Shown piece after piece: positions 1 to 7,048 of a stretch of DNA of 50,342 nucleotides. The translations under genes and the position numbers were made by a program. Where the stretch lies: positions 1 to 50,342 of the IMG/VR virus record IMGVR_UViG_3300030333_004789; one strand, given 5' to 3'. The stretch's first letter is position 1, and each line of letters opens with the position of its first letter. The notes below the pieces were generated by a model, which did not search any database, had not been told where the DNA came from, and saw only the letters and a program-made list of their open reading frames with translations. The stretch comes from a virus.

Positions 1-783
1 AAGATGGAAGAGTTCTTTGGGGATGACATGAACAAGCCAACATTTGGTGAGGTTCAAGATCACCCTGACATTAATTCGGATGATGATGGGGTTGCCGCAC
101 TAGACCAATGGAAAGAGACAACGTCTCAAGCTGTTATCCTCCAGAAGGAACAAGGCGGTGGCTTTGGTAGGGACGTTGACATATTCAGCAGCCTTACAGT
201 CAAGCGCAACCAGCACAACTGGAAGCAGCAGCTTGATGACTTTGTCACCAAGCGGAGCATAGGTGGCTACACCTACAAGAGATTCAGCAGGCGTCACGGC
301 TACCGACAAGATGTATTATTGCCAAGCAATAAGACTAGGAACTCAACACGTGGCGTTATGATACTTGATACGTCAGGCTCAATGGGGCGTGACGAGATGG
401 ATGAATCAGTCCGTGTCATTGACAAGATATGCAGAGCCTTTCGCAAGGCAGAGGTAACACTGATACAGTGTGATACACGTGTCCTTGAGGGGCAGATCAA
501 AACATTCAGGCTCTCGGACTTCCCTCTGAAGGTTCCTGAGAAGTGGTATGGAAGAGGCGGCACTTGCATGAAGCCTGCCATTGACTGGGTAGCCAAGCGT
601 GCATCGCAGTTTGATTGGTGCATACTCGTTAGTGATATGTACTGGGAGGTGATGTATGCACCTGAAGATGTGCCTCCCACAAAATTGCCAACGGTGTACC
701 TAGGCATCAACACAGACCCTGATGCGGACATCAAGCCACCACACCAGCAAACATATTATGTAGCAGCGGAGGTGGCAGCATGA
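1..783 (+). CDS. VWA (MIDAS) domain protein, DUF2201-like, 5' partial
   Basis: The reading frame is open to the left edge, so the ATG at 4 may not be the real start. Counting from it, residues 115-255 look like a von Willebrand A domain: a beta strand runs into the MIDAS motif DTSGSM (122-127), a Thr in GRGGTCMKP (about 188) could be the second metal ligand, and LVSDMYW (about 208) is the third strand with Asp. The layout resembles the VWA-like half of DUF2201 proteins, whose N-terminal metallopeptidase-like half would lie upstream. In bacteria and phages such proteins often work with MoxR-type AAA ATPases; none is visible here. An acidic stretch (residues 20-30) precedes the domain. The stop overlaps the next start (ATGA), suggesting translational coupling. 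Family placement is from remembered motifs, not a search. Confidence 0.75.
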   Translation, partial: KMEEFFGDDMNKPTFGEVQDHPDINSDDDGVAALDQWKETTSQAVILQKEQGGGFGRDVDIFSSLTVKRNQHNWKQQLDDFVTKRSIGGYTYKRFSRRHGYRQDVLLPSNKTRNSTRGVMILDTSGSMGRDEMDESVRVIDKICRAFRKAEVTLIQCDTRVLEGQIKTFRLSDFPLKVPEKWYGRGGTCMKPAIDWVAKRASQFDWCILVSDMYWEVMYAPEDVPPTKLPTVYLGINTDPDADIKPPHQQTYYVAAEVAA

Positions 784-1091
784 GTGCAGAGCCTAAAGAA
801 CACGGCTTGTCTCTGAGCCACTACAAACTGACAGTCAGCATCAAGGCTTGTTATCTGGATGATACCAACGCCAATGAAACCTGCCCATACATGGAGCATA
901 CATACGAAGAGGCTGAGTACGTCACTAGTGAGAACTTCTCAGAAGAATCTGACATAGAGAAAAGTGAGTCCAAGTCGCTTGCTGCTGCAAGGGCTATGCA
1001 ATATATGATTGCTCGCCATGCTTGCAGACCAGCCAGCAGCAGAGGGCTAGGTGTACATGACACCGTGGTGCATAACAAAGGACGTGAATGA
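780..1091 (+). CDS. Hypothetical protein, 103 aa
   Basis: Not recognised. The start overlaps the VWA gene stop by four bases (ATGA) and its own stop overlaps the next small gene in the same way, which supports a coupled operon. The protein is acidic in the middle (Glu/Ser-rich around residues 40-65), then has an Ala-rich helix (SLAAARAMQYMIARHA) and a short basic tail. There is no signal peptide or membrane segment. No function can be proposed. Confidence 0.7.
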   Translation: MSAEPKEHGLSLSHYKLTVSIKACYLDDTNANETCPYMEHTYEEAEYVTSENFSEESDIEKSESKSLAAARAMQYMIARHACRPASSRGLGVHDTVVHNKGRE

Positions 1092-1249
1092 AAAATAAAA
1101 TAGAAAACAGACGAGCATTAGCTCGCCCTGAGTTCGGGGCCGTCACTACTAGAGGCGAAGCAAAGGTAACAAACCTTCGGTCTTACAACGAAGGCAAACA
1201 TTCAAAGGGAAAAGTATCCCCTTATAACCGTAAGAAAAAACGCAAATAA
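1088..1249 (+). CDS. Small basic protein, 53 aa
   Basis: Short gene found by reading the gap between neighbours. The ATG overlaps the previous stop (ATGA) and the frame runs 53 codons to TAA at 1247-1249. The product is strongly basic, ending YNRKKKRK, and contains RPEFGAVTTRGEA. Nucleic-acid binding is possible from composition only. Two small inverted repeats lie just inside the gene (CGAGC at 1112-1116 with GCTCG at 1121-1125, then CCC/GGG), which could fold in the mRNA near the start. Confidence 0.55.
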   Translation: MKNKIENRRALARPEFGAVTTRGEAKVTNLRSYNEGKHSKGKVSPYNRKKKRK

Positions 1250-1251
1250 CT

Positions 1252-1581
1252 ATGACAATCGGAATAGAAATAAAAGGCAAAGACTATGGAGGCATCAGCC
1301 ACACTGATGATGAGTTCATGCATATGCTGGATGAACGAATTGATTATGTGGAGTCCTTCGGACTACTTGGGGGAGGTTGTTTACTTTCTGAAACCAATGT
1401 TTGCTTCTCCTGCTCCCGTGAAGACGATAAGGACGTGACGCTGGCCCAGTATAAAAAATTTATACGAGGTTACTATCGTAAATTCCCTACGTTTGACGGG
1501 ATGATTTACTTACTAGACTTGGATCATTTACCTAGTGGCGACATGAAACTAGTGGATGCATTTATTAATCACACAAAATAA
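1252..1581 (+). CDS. Hypothetical protein, 109 aa
   Basis: Not recognised. It starts two bases after the previous stop. Aromatic and acidic residues are spread through it, with a Cys cluster (GGGCLLSETNVCFSCS, residues about 41-56) and a compact C-terminal half containing YKKFIRGYYRKF and LLDLDHLPSGD. No signal or membrane segment is seen. The start context AAATAACTATG also occurs at the next gene (1584), and neither has a clear Shine-Dalgarno sequence. Confidence 0.65.
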   Translation: MTIGIEIKGKDYGGISHTDDEFMHMLDERIDYVESFGLLGGGCLLSETNVCFSCSREDDKDVTLAQYKKFIRGYYRKFPTFDGMIYLLDLDHLPSGDMKLVDAFINHTK

Positions 1582-1583
1582 CT

Positions 1584-1790
1584 ATGGGACTATTCAAAGA
1601 ATACCAAGGGTATATAGATCAACTAGCAGACTGCTATCACTTGAAACGTGAGGACAGCTACATTGTGCTTGAGTGTATCAAGCAAGCAAAAGCAAACACG
1701 CAATCAGGTAAGGAGGCAGTAAAGCTGGCGGAGATAGAGCAAAAGATTCTGGCTTACCAGCAGGAGATATCTAGTGACTATAAACAGTAA
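1584..1790 (+). CDS. Hypothetical helical protein, 68 aa
   Basis: Not recognised. It begins two bases after the preceding stop. Composition is that of a small all-helical protein: Lys, Glu, Gln and Ala repeat through residues 20-60 with a weak heptad pattern (VLECIKQAK, VKLAEIEQKILAYQQ). It overlaps the next gene if that gene uses the GTG at 1774. Confidence 0.6.
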   Translation: MGLFKEYQGYIDQLADCYHLKREDSYIVLECIKQAKANTQSGKEAVKLAEIEQKILAYQQEISSDYKQ

Positions 1791-2043
1791 GGCAGTCAGT
1801 GCCTTTGACATATGTCAAATTGTAATAAAATCTATGACCAAAAAAGAAGCTAAACAACTAGTTGATAGTTGGGTTTGGAACGTAAACATCTTTGATATTT
1901 ACGACTACTTAAAAGAGGAGGATCGTCCCACTCAAAGGAGGATTCTGAAGCAGTGCTTGAAGACATTCAATGAGAGCCGAAGCGTCTCTCATTTTATAGA
2001 CCTTGCAGAACACTTAAACCACGGAGACCTCAGTCTCCACTGA
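1774..2043 (+). CDS. Hypothetical protein, 89 aa
   Basis: Not recognised. The GTG at 1774 is preceded by GGAG at good spacing, whereas the first ATG (1834) has no ribosome site, so the GTG start overlapping the previous gene is preferred. Helical and charged (KKEAKQLVDSWVW, YDYLKEEDRPTQRRILKQ). No motif points to a function. Confidence 0.6.
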   Translation: MTINSKAVSAFDICQIVIKSMTKKEAKQLVDSWVWNVNIFDIYDYLKEEDRPTQRRILKQCLKTFNESRSVSHFIDLAEHLNHGDLSLH

Positions 2044-2053
2044 CCATAACAAT

Positions 2054-2422
2054 ATGTACAAAGTAGTAATACATACAGACAAAGACGAGCTTGGGGAATT
2101 GGTCTCCTTGGTCGCAACCATGAAGCACACAACACTAAGCAGTGTTGCTAAAGAAGGCGACGAGCCTGCCGTTCCTAAGCGGAAGCACCATAAGGAGGGC
2201 AAGCTGCCAGCTAAGTACAGCCGTGACCCACGCTTAGTGTACAGGTCACTTGCTGACGGCACGTACAGGATCAACATTCCTGCTTCACTAAAGAAGCTTG
2301 GGCTTAGTCTTGATTGGCTGCTCGCTAATCCAACAAAGCTTGGAACTCCTGAGCATTCAGTGAAGATGGCACATACTCGTACCAATACCAAGAAGGAGGT
2401 GCTGCTTAATGGCTCCCGCTAA
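2054..2422 (+). CDS. Hypothetical basic protein, 122 aa
   Basis: Not recognised. Residues about 40-60 are basic (VPKRKHHKEGKLPAKYSR), followed by a segment that could be a small DNA-binding helix pair (YRINIPASLKKLGLSLDWLLAN). That resembles short phage HTH or arm-type domains, but too loosely to name a family. It overlaps the following gene by 14 bases, so the two are probably co-translated. Confidence 0.6.
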   Translation: MYKVVIHTDKDELGELVSLVATMKHTTLSSVAKEGDEPAVPKRKHHKEGKLPAKYSRDPRLVYRSLADGTYRINIPASLKKLGLSLDWLLANPTKLGTPEHSVKMAHTRTNTKKEVLLNGSR

Positions 2423-2864
2423 AGGAGAGGGATGGCTGGAGCCATCGGAAATTGAATGGATTAAGCGCATTAAGCGAAGCCACAAAGTTGGCTTGCTTAC
2501 TGACCCTGAAAAGGATGTCCTTGTCAGGCGAGCAGAGGGAGAAACTCTATCGTCTATAGGTTCGGACATGATGCTAACCCGGCAGCGTATTGATCAGATC
2601 AGTAAGCGTGCTGAAGCAGTTGTTCGCACCGGAAAGAGACCAAAGAGAGGAAGGCCAGCAAGAGTGCCAGATGAATACGTAATAAAATTAACCCCGCGCC
2701 AAAAGGATGCGCTTGGGAATAAAGATATATCCCGTTTGATTAGCTGGGGTGAAGAGGAGTTTGATTTCCCTTACTGGACTCACTGTTTAATGATAGTGCT
2801 TGATCAGATTGCGGAGCAAAACAACAAGAAGAATCCAACAGATAATGATGGACTGTTTGAATAA
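2409..2864 (+). CDS. DNA-binding protein with sigma-70 region 4-like helix-turn-helix
   Basis: A strong ribosome site (AAGGAGGTG, 2392-2400) precedes the ATG. Residues about 31-72 (LTDPEKDVLVRRAEGETLSS, then IGSDMMLTRQRIDQISKRAE) match the pattern of sigma-70 region 4: a Leu-x-x-x-E/K-x-V-L helix, the turn, and a recognition helix ending R-x-R-I-D-Q-I. Regions 2 and 3 of a true sigma factor are absent, so it is either an anti-terminator or sigma-like regulator, or a small HTH protein. A basic linker (TGKRPKRGRPARVP) follows. The N-terminal GEGWLEPSE is shared, almost base for base, with the RecB-like nuclease at 5114. Confidence 0.65.
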   Translation: MAPAKGEGWLEPSEIEWIKRIKRSHKVGLLTDPEKDVLVRRAEGETLSSIGSDMMLTRQRIDQISKRAEAVVRTGKRPKRGRPARVPDEYVIKLTPRQKDALGNKDISRLISWGEEEFDFPYWTHCLMIVLDQIAEQNNKKNPTDNDGLFE

Positions 2865-3100
2865 TGAAGTCACCTCGTCACACTACACACATCCGTATAG
2901 ACACTGTCTACGAAGGAACAAAGCGCACATCTACGATGTTACTCAAGGATATGGATTGCATATCTGGATGCCCCGGCAAGGTAACATATCTCAAGCTGGA
3001 GCGAGGCAATACATACAAAGAGCTAGGCTCATTTGATTTTGATGGTGAATGGCCCATCAACGAAAAAGAAAATGCAGAACAAAACCAAACAAAAGATTGA
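2864..3100 (+). CDS. Hypothetical protein, 78 aa
   Basis: Not recognised. The ATG shares one base with the preceding TAA (TAATG), a typical coupled junction. A short Cys pair (CISGC) and a beta-rich centre (GKVTYLKLERGNTYKEL) suggest a small folded domain. The competing frame 2800-3036 runs out of frame across two genes and was judged a shadow. Confidence 0.5.
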   Translation: MKSPRHTTHIRIDTVYEGTKRTSTMLLKDMDCISGCPGKVTYLKLERGNTYKELGSFDFDGEWPINEKENAEQNQTKD

Positions 3101-3263
3101 GCAAGTCAGTGATGCAATTCCTGACAAGGCATATGCAGGCATAAAGGAGGACGTGGAAAGGGGCTACAAAAAGTTTCTTGAGAAAAGAAACATGGCCCCA
3201 CGTGAACCTTTTGCCTACGGCAAGAACCTTGGAAACTTTAAGAGGGTTGACAAGGACAAGTAG
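3072..3263 (+). CDS. Hypothetical basic protein, 63 aa
   Basis: Not recognised. The frame opens at 3033, but the ATG at 3072 shortens the overlap with the previous gene and is preferred. The protein is rich in Lys and Asp, helical at the start (KTKQKIEQVSDAIPDKAYAG) and ends FKRVDKDK. It is the last gene of the first operon before the terminator region at 3276-3356. Confidence 0.5.
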   Translation: MQNKTKQKIEQVSDAIPDKAYAGIKEDVERGYKKFLEKRNMAPREPFAYGKNLGNFKRVDKDK

Positions 3264-3311
3264 GTAAGGCAGCTTGACTGCAAGCGGGTTTTCGTAGCGT
3301 TCTCCCGCACG

Positions 3312-3356
3312 CCAGTCGGGGTTTTTGCTATGCTTTCCCCCGGCTGGTTTCTTTTT
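3312..3356 (+). terminator. Rho-independent terminator after the first operon
   Basis: CCAGTCGGGG (3312-3321) pairs with CCCCGGCTGG (3338-3347) with one G-U pair, followed by TTTCTTTTT. The 5' arm overlaps a second possible stem in which GACTG (3276-3280) pairs with CAGTC (3313-3317) around an inner GCGGG/CCCGC hairpin (3284-3288, 3304-3308). The two folds exclude each other. From here to the tRNA (3357-3480) no gene is seen. Confidence 0.6.
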
Positions 3357-3480
3357 GAGTTGGCGAGTACCACGCCTCCGTCGCCCTTTAAGCGGGGATC
3401 ACTCCGCTGCGGGGACAGGGATGGTAGGACATCTTACGCTTCATTGCTGGTGGCGCAGCAACAACTCTTTTCTAATTTAT

Positions 3481-3554
3481 CGCGGGGTAGCCAAGTGGTA
3501 AGGCAGGTCTCTGCAAAAGACCCATCGTCGGTTCAATTCCGACCCTCGCGTCCA
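3481..3554 (+). tRNA. tRNA-Cys (GCA)
   Basis: Full cloverleaf read by eye. The acceptor arm is CGCGGGG (3481-3487) with CCTCGCG (3544-3550), containing one G-U pair. The D stem is a short GCC/GGC. The anticodon stem GGTCT/AGACC encloses CTGCAAA with anticodon GCA at 3513-3515, and the T arm GTCGG/CCGAC encloses TTCAATT. The discriminator is T3551 and CCA is encoded at 3552-3554. A complete gene with encoded CCA argues for a working phage tRNA rather than an att remnant. Confidence 0.92.
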
Positions 3555-3572
3555 CTTTCTAATCATACACAT

Positions 3573-3965
3573 ATGAAATACATAACACTAATAGCAATGT
3601 GTGTAGGTGTAATCACCTACATCGTAGGTCAACCTACATTCAAACCAGTACACACCACCGCCTCTTGGTACGGTGGCAAAGCAGACGGACTCGTCGGTAA
3701 ACTGACCGCATCAGGTGAACCCTTGGATGACAAGGCTCTTACCTGCGCCATGTGGGATGTTCCCATCGGGACAAGAATCAAGGTCACATACAGAAACAAG
3801 CACGTGATAGTGCGCGTCAATGACCGTGGCCCTAACAGAAAGAAGTTTCCTGACAGGGGTATTGACCTGACCAAGGAAGCGTTCTCTCGGCTGGGCGACC
3901 CAAGAATGGGCCTGCTGAAGGGAGTAAAACTTGAGGTTTATTCCTACCCAAAATCAAACAAATAA
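3573..3965 (+). CDS. RlpA-like double-psi beta-barrel protein (putative wall hydrolase)
   Basis: The frame extends upstream through the tRNA, so the ATG at 3573 is taken as the start, giving 130 aa. Residues 1-19 are a hydrophobic signal or anchor segment. The rest matches the RlpA double-psi beta-barrel: TASWYGGKADG (about 29-39), LTASGEPLDDKALTCA, PIGTRIKVTYRNK, VRVNDRGP (with the conserved Asp and Arg) and GIDLTKEAFSRLG near the end. RlpA proteins are septal lytic transglycosylases that cut denuded glycan strands in the periplasm. Here it could open the wall at lysis or entry. No SPOR domain is present. It sits apart from the other lysis-like genes at 46-47 kb. Confidence 0.8.
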   Translation: MKYITLIAMCVGVITYIVGQPTFKPVHTTASWYGGKADGLVGKLTASGEPLDDKALTCAMWDVPIGTRIKVTYRNKHVIVRVNDRGPNRKKFPDRGIDLTKEAFSRLGDPRMGLLKGVKLEVYSYPKSNK

Positions 3966-3974
3966 AAACAACTG

Positions 3975-4002
3975 TTGACAACCATTCACAAACAACTAAG
4001 AT
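3975..4002 (+). promoter_or_regulatory. Possible sigma-70-type promoter for the recombination operon
   Basis: A perfect TTGACA (3975-3980) is followed after 16 bases by TAAGAT (3997-4002), a four-of-six -10 match. It lies in the gap between the RlpA-like gene and the operon starting at 4054, where a promoter is expected. The -10 is weak. Confidence 0.35.
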
Positions 4003-4010
4003 TCCCCTCT

Positions 4011-4025
4011 TCAGTCATAGACTGA
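4011..4025. promoter_or_regulatory. Operator-like palindrome
   Basis: TCAGTC-ATA-GACTGA is a perfect 6-base inverted repeat with a 3-base centre. It lies just downstream of the possible promoter and just upstream of the start-abutting motif at 4032, so it is placed where a repressor could act. Confidence 0.4.
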
Positions 4026-4031
4026 CACGTC

Positions 4032-4050
4032 AATAACCTGAGATTATAAA
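4032..4050 (+). promoter_or_regulatory. Recurring start-abutting motif, copy 1
   Basis: AATAACCTGAGATTATAAA ends three bases before the ATG at 4054. The same sequence recurs at 9211 on the plus strand and at 24031, 31725, 46696 and 47620 on the minus strand, always in the same orientation relative to the downstream gene. It occupies the place of a normal Shine-Dalgarno sequence. Confidence 0.65.
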
Positions 4051-4053
4051 TAG

Positions 4054-4653
4054 ATGAGGTACGATCCTAACAAGTACGAAGATGTAGCAACTAGATTGCA
4101 ACGCATTCATGCGGTCAACCCAAACCTGCGAGTGATCACTGAGATCGCTTGGCATGATGAGGAGTTTAATAAGGTTTGCTTTAAGGCTTCCTTAATGGAG
4201 GGCGATTCTGTTCTGGCAACAGGGTACGCTATGGACTGGAAGTCCAAGGACAGGGGCGCAACCACTACCAACTGGGTAGAGACTAGTGAGACCAGTGCGA
4301 TTGGAAGGTGCATTGCTAACAGCAAGTACCAAGACAAGAACGCAGAGCGTCCATCAAAACAGGAGATGGAGATAGCTGCTGAAAGAAAAGCTGAGAACAA
4401 AGCTGTGACGCCAGCGTCAAATGGTAAGCCTGCTCCTGCTGCTCCCGCCCAAAGCAAACCTGCTGTGGGCAAGTACACTGTGGCCTTGGAGAAGGTCGTA
4501 GGAAAGAACGCTAAGGCTGTTAACACTTTCCTGATAGGAAGGAACCAAATTAAGCAGGGAGAAACTTACAAGGATGTAAGTGAACACTACGCTAAGTCTA
4601 TCATTGAGTACCCCTCAAAGTTCCTAGCGTTAGTCCTGTCAAGTGAAGGGTGA
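4054..4653 (+). CDS. Putative ssDNA-annealing recombination protein (Rad52/Erf-like)
   Basis: Residues 1-90 have the pattern of phage single-strand annealing or Erf-like proteins: a start YEDVATRLQRIHAVNPNLRV, a beta strand ending TEIAW, then ATGYAMDW and the signature WVETSETSAIGR (about 74-85), which resembles the ETSAIGRAL motif of that group. A low-complexity Ala/Pro/Lys linker (about 105-140) leads to a small C-terminal domain (KYTVALEKVVGKNAKAVNTF). The neighbours fit: a nuclease-like protein overlaps its end, then a RecB-like nuclease, a resolvase-like protein and DnaB. It would pair single strands during recombination-dependent replication. The exact family is uncertain without a profile search. 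Confidence 0.6.
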   Translation: MRYDPNKYEDVATRLQRIHAVNPNLRVITEIAWHDEEFNKVCFKASLMEGDSVLATGYAMDWKSKDRGATTTNWVETSETSAIGRCIANSKYQDKNAERPSKQEMEIAAERKAENKAVTPASNGKPAPAAPAQSKPAVGKYTVALEKVVGKNAKAVNTFLIGRNQIKQGETYKDVSEHYAKSIIEYPSKFLALVLSSEG

Positions 4654-4654
4654 T

Positions 4655-5113
4655 ATGGTCTATACCATCAAGGCACACCCCACCACCTACAATAACACTG
4701 CCTTCCGGTCTCGCCTTGAGGCCCGGTGGGCAGCGTTTTTTGATGCGGCTGGATGGCGTTGGGAATACGAACCAGTTGACCTGAATGGATGGTCGCCTGA
4801 CTTCAGGCTTGAGTGGGATTGCGAACTACGCAAGTGTGGCAAGACCCACTCTCTGCTTGCAGAGGTGAAGCCGTACTTTGAGTTGGATCGTTTCAATGGA
4901 CACCAATGCATGGAGTATGCATACGGCAGGAACGGTATCCCCGCCTGCTCATCTGCTGCGCTAGGTAGCAGTCCAAGAGTATCTTGGTTTGAGTTTGTGC
5001 ATGAGAACTCAGACAGTGCTGGTATGTACGACATTCCATCCCATGTGCCTGATGCAGATGCCAAGTGGAAGTTGGCAGGTAATGCGGTGCAATGGATTGC
5101 GGAAGAAAATTAA
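4655..5113 (+). CDS. PD-(D/E)XK nuclease-like protein
   Basis: The ATG at 4655 has a GAAGGG ribosome site seven bases upstream and is preferred to the GTG at 4643; it yields 152 aa. The catalytic pattern is complete: FRSRLEARWAAFF with Glu22, then YEPVDLNGWSPDF with Asp49, then LLAEVKPYF with Glu70 and Lys72. This order is common in small phage nucleases that resemble very-short-patch or Holliday enzymes. It probably trims or nicks DNA during replication or host-DNA degradation. It follows the annealing protein and directly precedes the RecB-like gene with no gap. Confidence 0.7.
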   Translation: MVYTIKAHPTTYNNTAFRSRLEARWAAFFDAAGWRWEYEPVDLNGWSPDFRLEWDCELRKCGKTHSLLAEVKPYFELDRFNGHQCMEYAYGRNGIPACSSAALGSSPRVSWFEFVHENSDSAGMYDIPSHVPDADAKWKLAGNAVQWIAEEN

Positions 5114-6217
5114 ATGAACACTGAAGGAACTGATGAGAGAATGGGCTTGCCTAGTGCAAGCGGCATCAACCGTGTTGTGTTATGCCCCGGCTCACACAAT
5201 CTGGAGGCAAAGGCGATTGAACCACCTGAATCACACTGGGCTGCAAGGGGTACTCGCATTCACGGGGTGATGGATGGAAGCGTAAGCAGAGAAGAGCTTT
5301 CATCTGAGGAGCTTGCTGTTGTTGCGGAGCTTGAGGAGTATGACAAGCTGTTGTTCCATGACACCAAAGACGTGACACGTGAAGTCAGGTATTGGTACGA
5401 GGACAAGGGGAAGAAGATATGGTCAGGCAAGCTGGATATAGCTGCACGTTGTGCGCTTACAGGTAAGGGCATTGTATGCAATTACAAAACAGGCAGAGGC
5501 CAAGACTCTGTGCGTAACAACTGGCAGGCTAAGGCGGAAGCCGTTCTTTGGTGGATGCAGTGGAGAGACCAAGGAATGGAGGAGGTTAGGTATTGCTTTG
5601 CACAACCTGAGTCAGTTTATGACACTGTTCTTTGCCACACTTTCACAAAGCCTGAGCTTCAACGTGCAGAGAATGAGATACGTCAGTACGTAACACTTGC
5701 TTTGTCAGGAGAAGGGTGGCTGGAGCCATCGGAATCAGCGTGCAAGTGGTGCGATGCAAAAACAATATGCCCTGCACTACAGTACAAAATAAATGCCTAT
5801 GCTGACATCCATATTACATCTGAAGAGTTTAATGAAATGTCTCCGGTTCAAAGAGGGCATCACATAAAGAGAGCCAAGGAAGCAAGAGATGCTGCTGCAT
5901 CAATATATGATGCGCTTACTGACAAGACCAAAGACCTGCTTAACAATGACCCCGAATCTATTAGTGGCTGGTACATGGCGAAGGGCAGAGAGATAACATC
6001 TATTACCTCCGTTAAGGTTGCTAAACAAATGGCTGAGAACCTAGGGATACCTGAGGATGAGTTCTATGCAAGCTGCAACATATCAACATCTGCTATGCAG
6101 AAGCTGGCAGCAAAGCACCTAAAGGTTAAAGACCCAAAGCAATGGGTTAGAGATAACTTTGCTCCTGTTATACGAAGCACCAATGCACGTGCTTCACTTA
6201 AATCAAGGAAGTCATAA
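5114..6217 (+). CDS. RecB/Cas4-like PD-(D/E)XK protein with 4 Cys Fe-S pattern
   Basis: Residues 14-30 (SASGINRVVLCPGSHNL) carry a first Cys (24). WSGKLDIAA (103-111) gives the conserved Asp108, and GIVCNYKTGRG (119-129) gives the Y-K-T-G motif. A C-terminal cluster CKWCDAKTICPAL supplies Cys210, 213 and 219. One early plus three late cysteines is the layout of AddB/Cas4-type nucleases that hold a 4Fe-4S cluster; DUF2800 phage proteins look alike. The usual acid before YK is Asn here (NYKTG), so catalysis may be altered. Likely a 5'-3' exonuclease partner of the annealing protein. The segment GEGWLEPSE (200-208) is duplicated at 2424. Confidence 0.75.
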   Translation: MNTEGTDERMGLPSASGINRVVLCPGSHNLEAKAIEPPESHWAARGTRIHGVMDGSVSREELSSEELAVVAELEEYDKLLFHDTKDVTREVRYWYEDKGKKIWSGKLDIAARCALTGKGIVCNYKTGRGQDSVRNNWQAKAEAVLWWMQWRDQGMEEVRYCFAQPESVYDTVLCHTFTKPELQRAENEIRQYVTLALSGEGWLEPSESACKWCDAKTICPALQYKINAYADIHITSEEFNEMSPVQRGHHIKRAKEARDAAASIYDALTDKTKDLLNNDPESISGWYMAKGREITSITSVKVAKQMAENLGIPEDEFYASCNISTSAMQKLAAKHLKVKDPKQWVRDNFAPVIRSTNARASLKSRKS

Positions 6218-6219
6218 CG

Positions 6220-6723
6220 ATGAACGAGAGGGACTGGGAGAAGTACCGCACCCACATTAAGGACAGTATACCCACTGTGTGGAGGGTTGCTAAATACCTG
6301 TCATCACGTGGACACACTGTTCAGATACCGCCTACTCACATTGCAGCAAACCAAAGTGATAGGATTAGTATGACTGACAACGGTGACCTGTTCCTCTTAC
6401 AGCGTTGTGAAGTAAAGCAACGCACCTTTGTGTTCAGTGATATCAATGACTACCCTTGGGAGTCCATTATGATATGCAACAAGAACAGTTTTGATCGTAG
6501 GTCGGGAAGTAAGCCTGCGTTTTACATACTGCCATCGGCAGACTTCAAGGCCATGATAGTTATTGATGTAAACAAAACAGAAAAAAACTGGTGGGCTGAA
6601 AAGAAAAGAGACAGTAGGTACGAAGACGTTGAGGAAACATTTTATTTCATAGACAAGAACAATCCAAACATTAGCTGGATGACATTGCCCGGTGATGAAG
6701 AAAGCAATTCACACAACCATTAA
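6220..6723 (+). CDS. Putative restriction-endonuclease-fold protein, 167 aa
   Basis: A good ribosome site (AAGGAAG) lies upstream of the ATG. The stretch SDRISMTDNGDLFLLQRCEVKQRTF (about 46-70) fits a PD-(D/E)XK core: acidic residues at 47, 53 and 56, then Glu64-Val-Lys66 on a strand. The rest is beta-rich, with an aromatic C-terminal half (WWAEKKRDSRYEDVEETFYF). The fold is inferred from that motif alone. It lies between two other PD-(D/E)XK-type genes in the same operon. Confidence 0.5.
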   Translation: MNERDWEKYRTHIKDSIPTVWRVAKYLSSRGHTVQIPPTHIAANQSDRISMTDNGDLFLLQRCEVKQRTFVFSDINDYPWESIMICNKNSFDRRSGSKPAFYILPSADFKAMIVIDVNKTEKNWWAEKKRDSRYEDVEETFYFIDKNNPNISWMTLPGDEESNSHNH

Positions 6724-7048
6724 CGGAAGGAAGACTTTTATTGGTAAGCACATTGGCGACACCCTCGTCCGTGAGTTTGAGTTTAGTACTGCTGTGCTTT
6801 GGCAGAACGAATCACTTAGCTTTGACTACAGGCTACTGGACTACGCAAAGGAGAATAACATTAAGACGTTAGTGTTCTCCGACCCTGCTAAACGAACCCG
6901 ACTTCAGATATCTCTTGATTCAGCAATCAAACTAGGAGAGGAGGGGGAGCATGGTGAAGAGAAGCAATGGTACATTCCAATGTCAGCACTAGCAGAATCA
7001 ACATACTACAAGACCTTGTACATATCTGAGGAGGTGCTACTTGATTAA
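6695..7048 (+). CDS. Hypothetical protein, 117 aa
   Basis: Not recognised. GTG at 6692 and ATG at 6695 are adjacent; ATG is chosen. It overlaps the preceding gene by 29 bases, which supports coupling. Residues 1-60 alternate strands and charged turns (TTINGRKTFIGKHIGDT, FDYRLLDYAKENNIKTLVF), giving the impression of a small alpha/beta domain. No catalytic motif is seen. Confidence 0.55.
   Translation: MKKAIHTTINGRKTFIGKHIGDTLVREFEFSTAVLWQNESLSFDYRLLDYAKENNIKTLVFSDPAKRTRLQISLDSAIKLGEEGEHGEEKQWYIPMSALAESTYYKTLYISEEVLLD

Noticed and set aside
2800-3036. 78-aa frame spanning the end of the HTH gene
   Set aside because: It is out of frame with two better-supported coupled genes.
3481-3554. tRNA-Cys as the attachment site
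   Set aside because: The tRNA is complete with encoded CCA, lies 5.7 kb from the integrase, and no second copy of its 3' end was seen in the window.
3330-3572. N-terminal extension of the RlpA-like gene through the tRNA
   Set aside because: The extension runs through a terminator hairpin and a full tRNA; the ATG at 3573 gives a normal signal segment.
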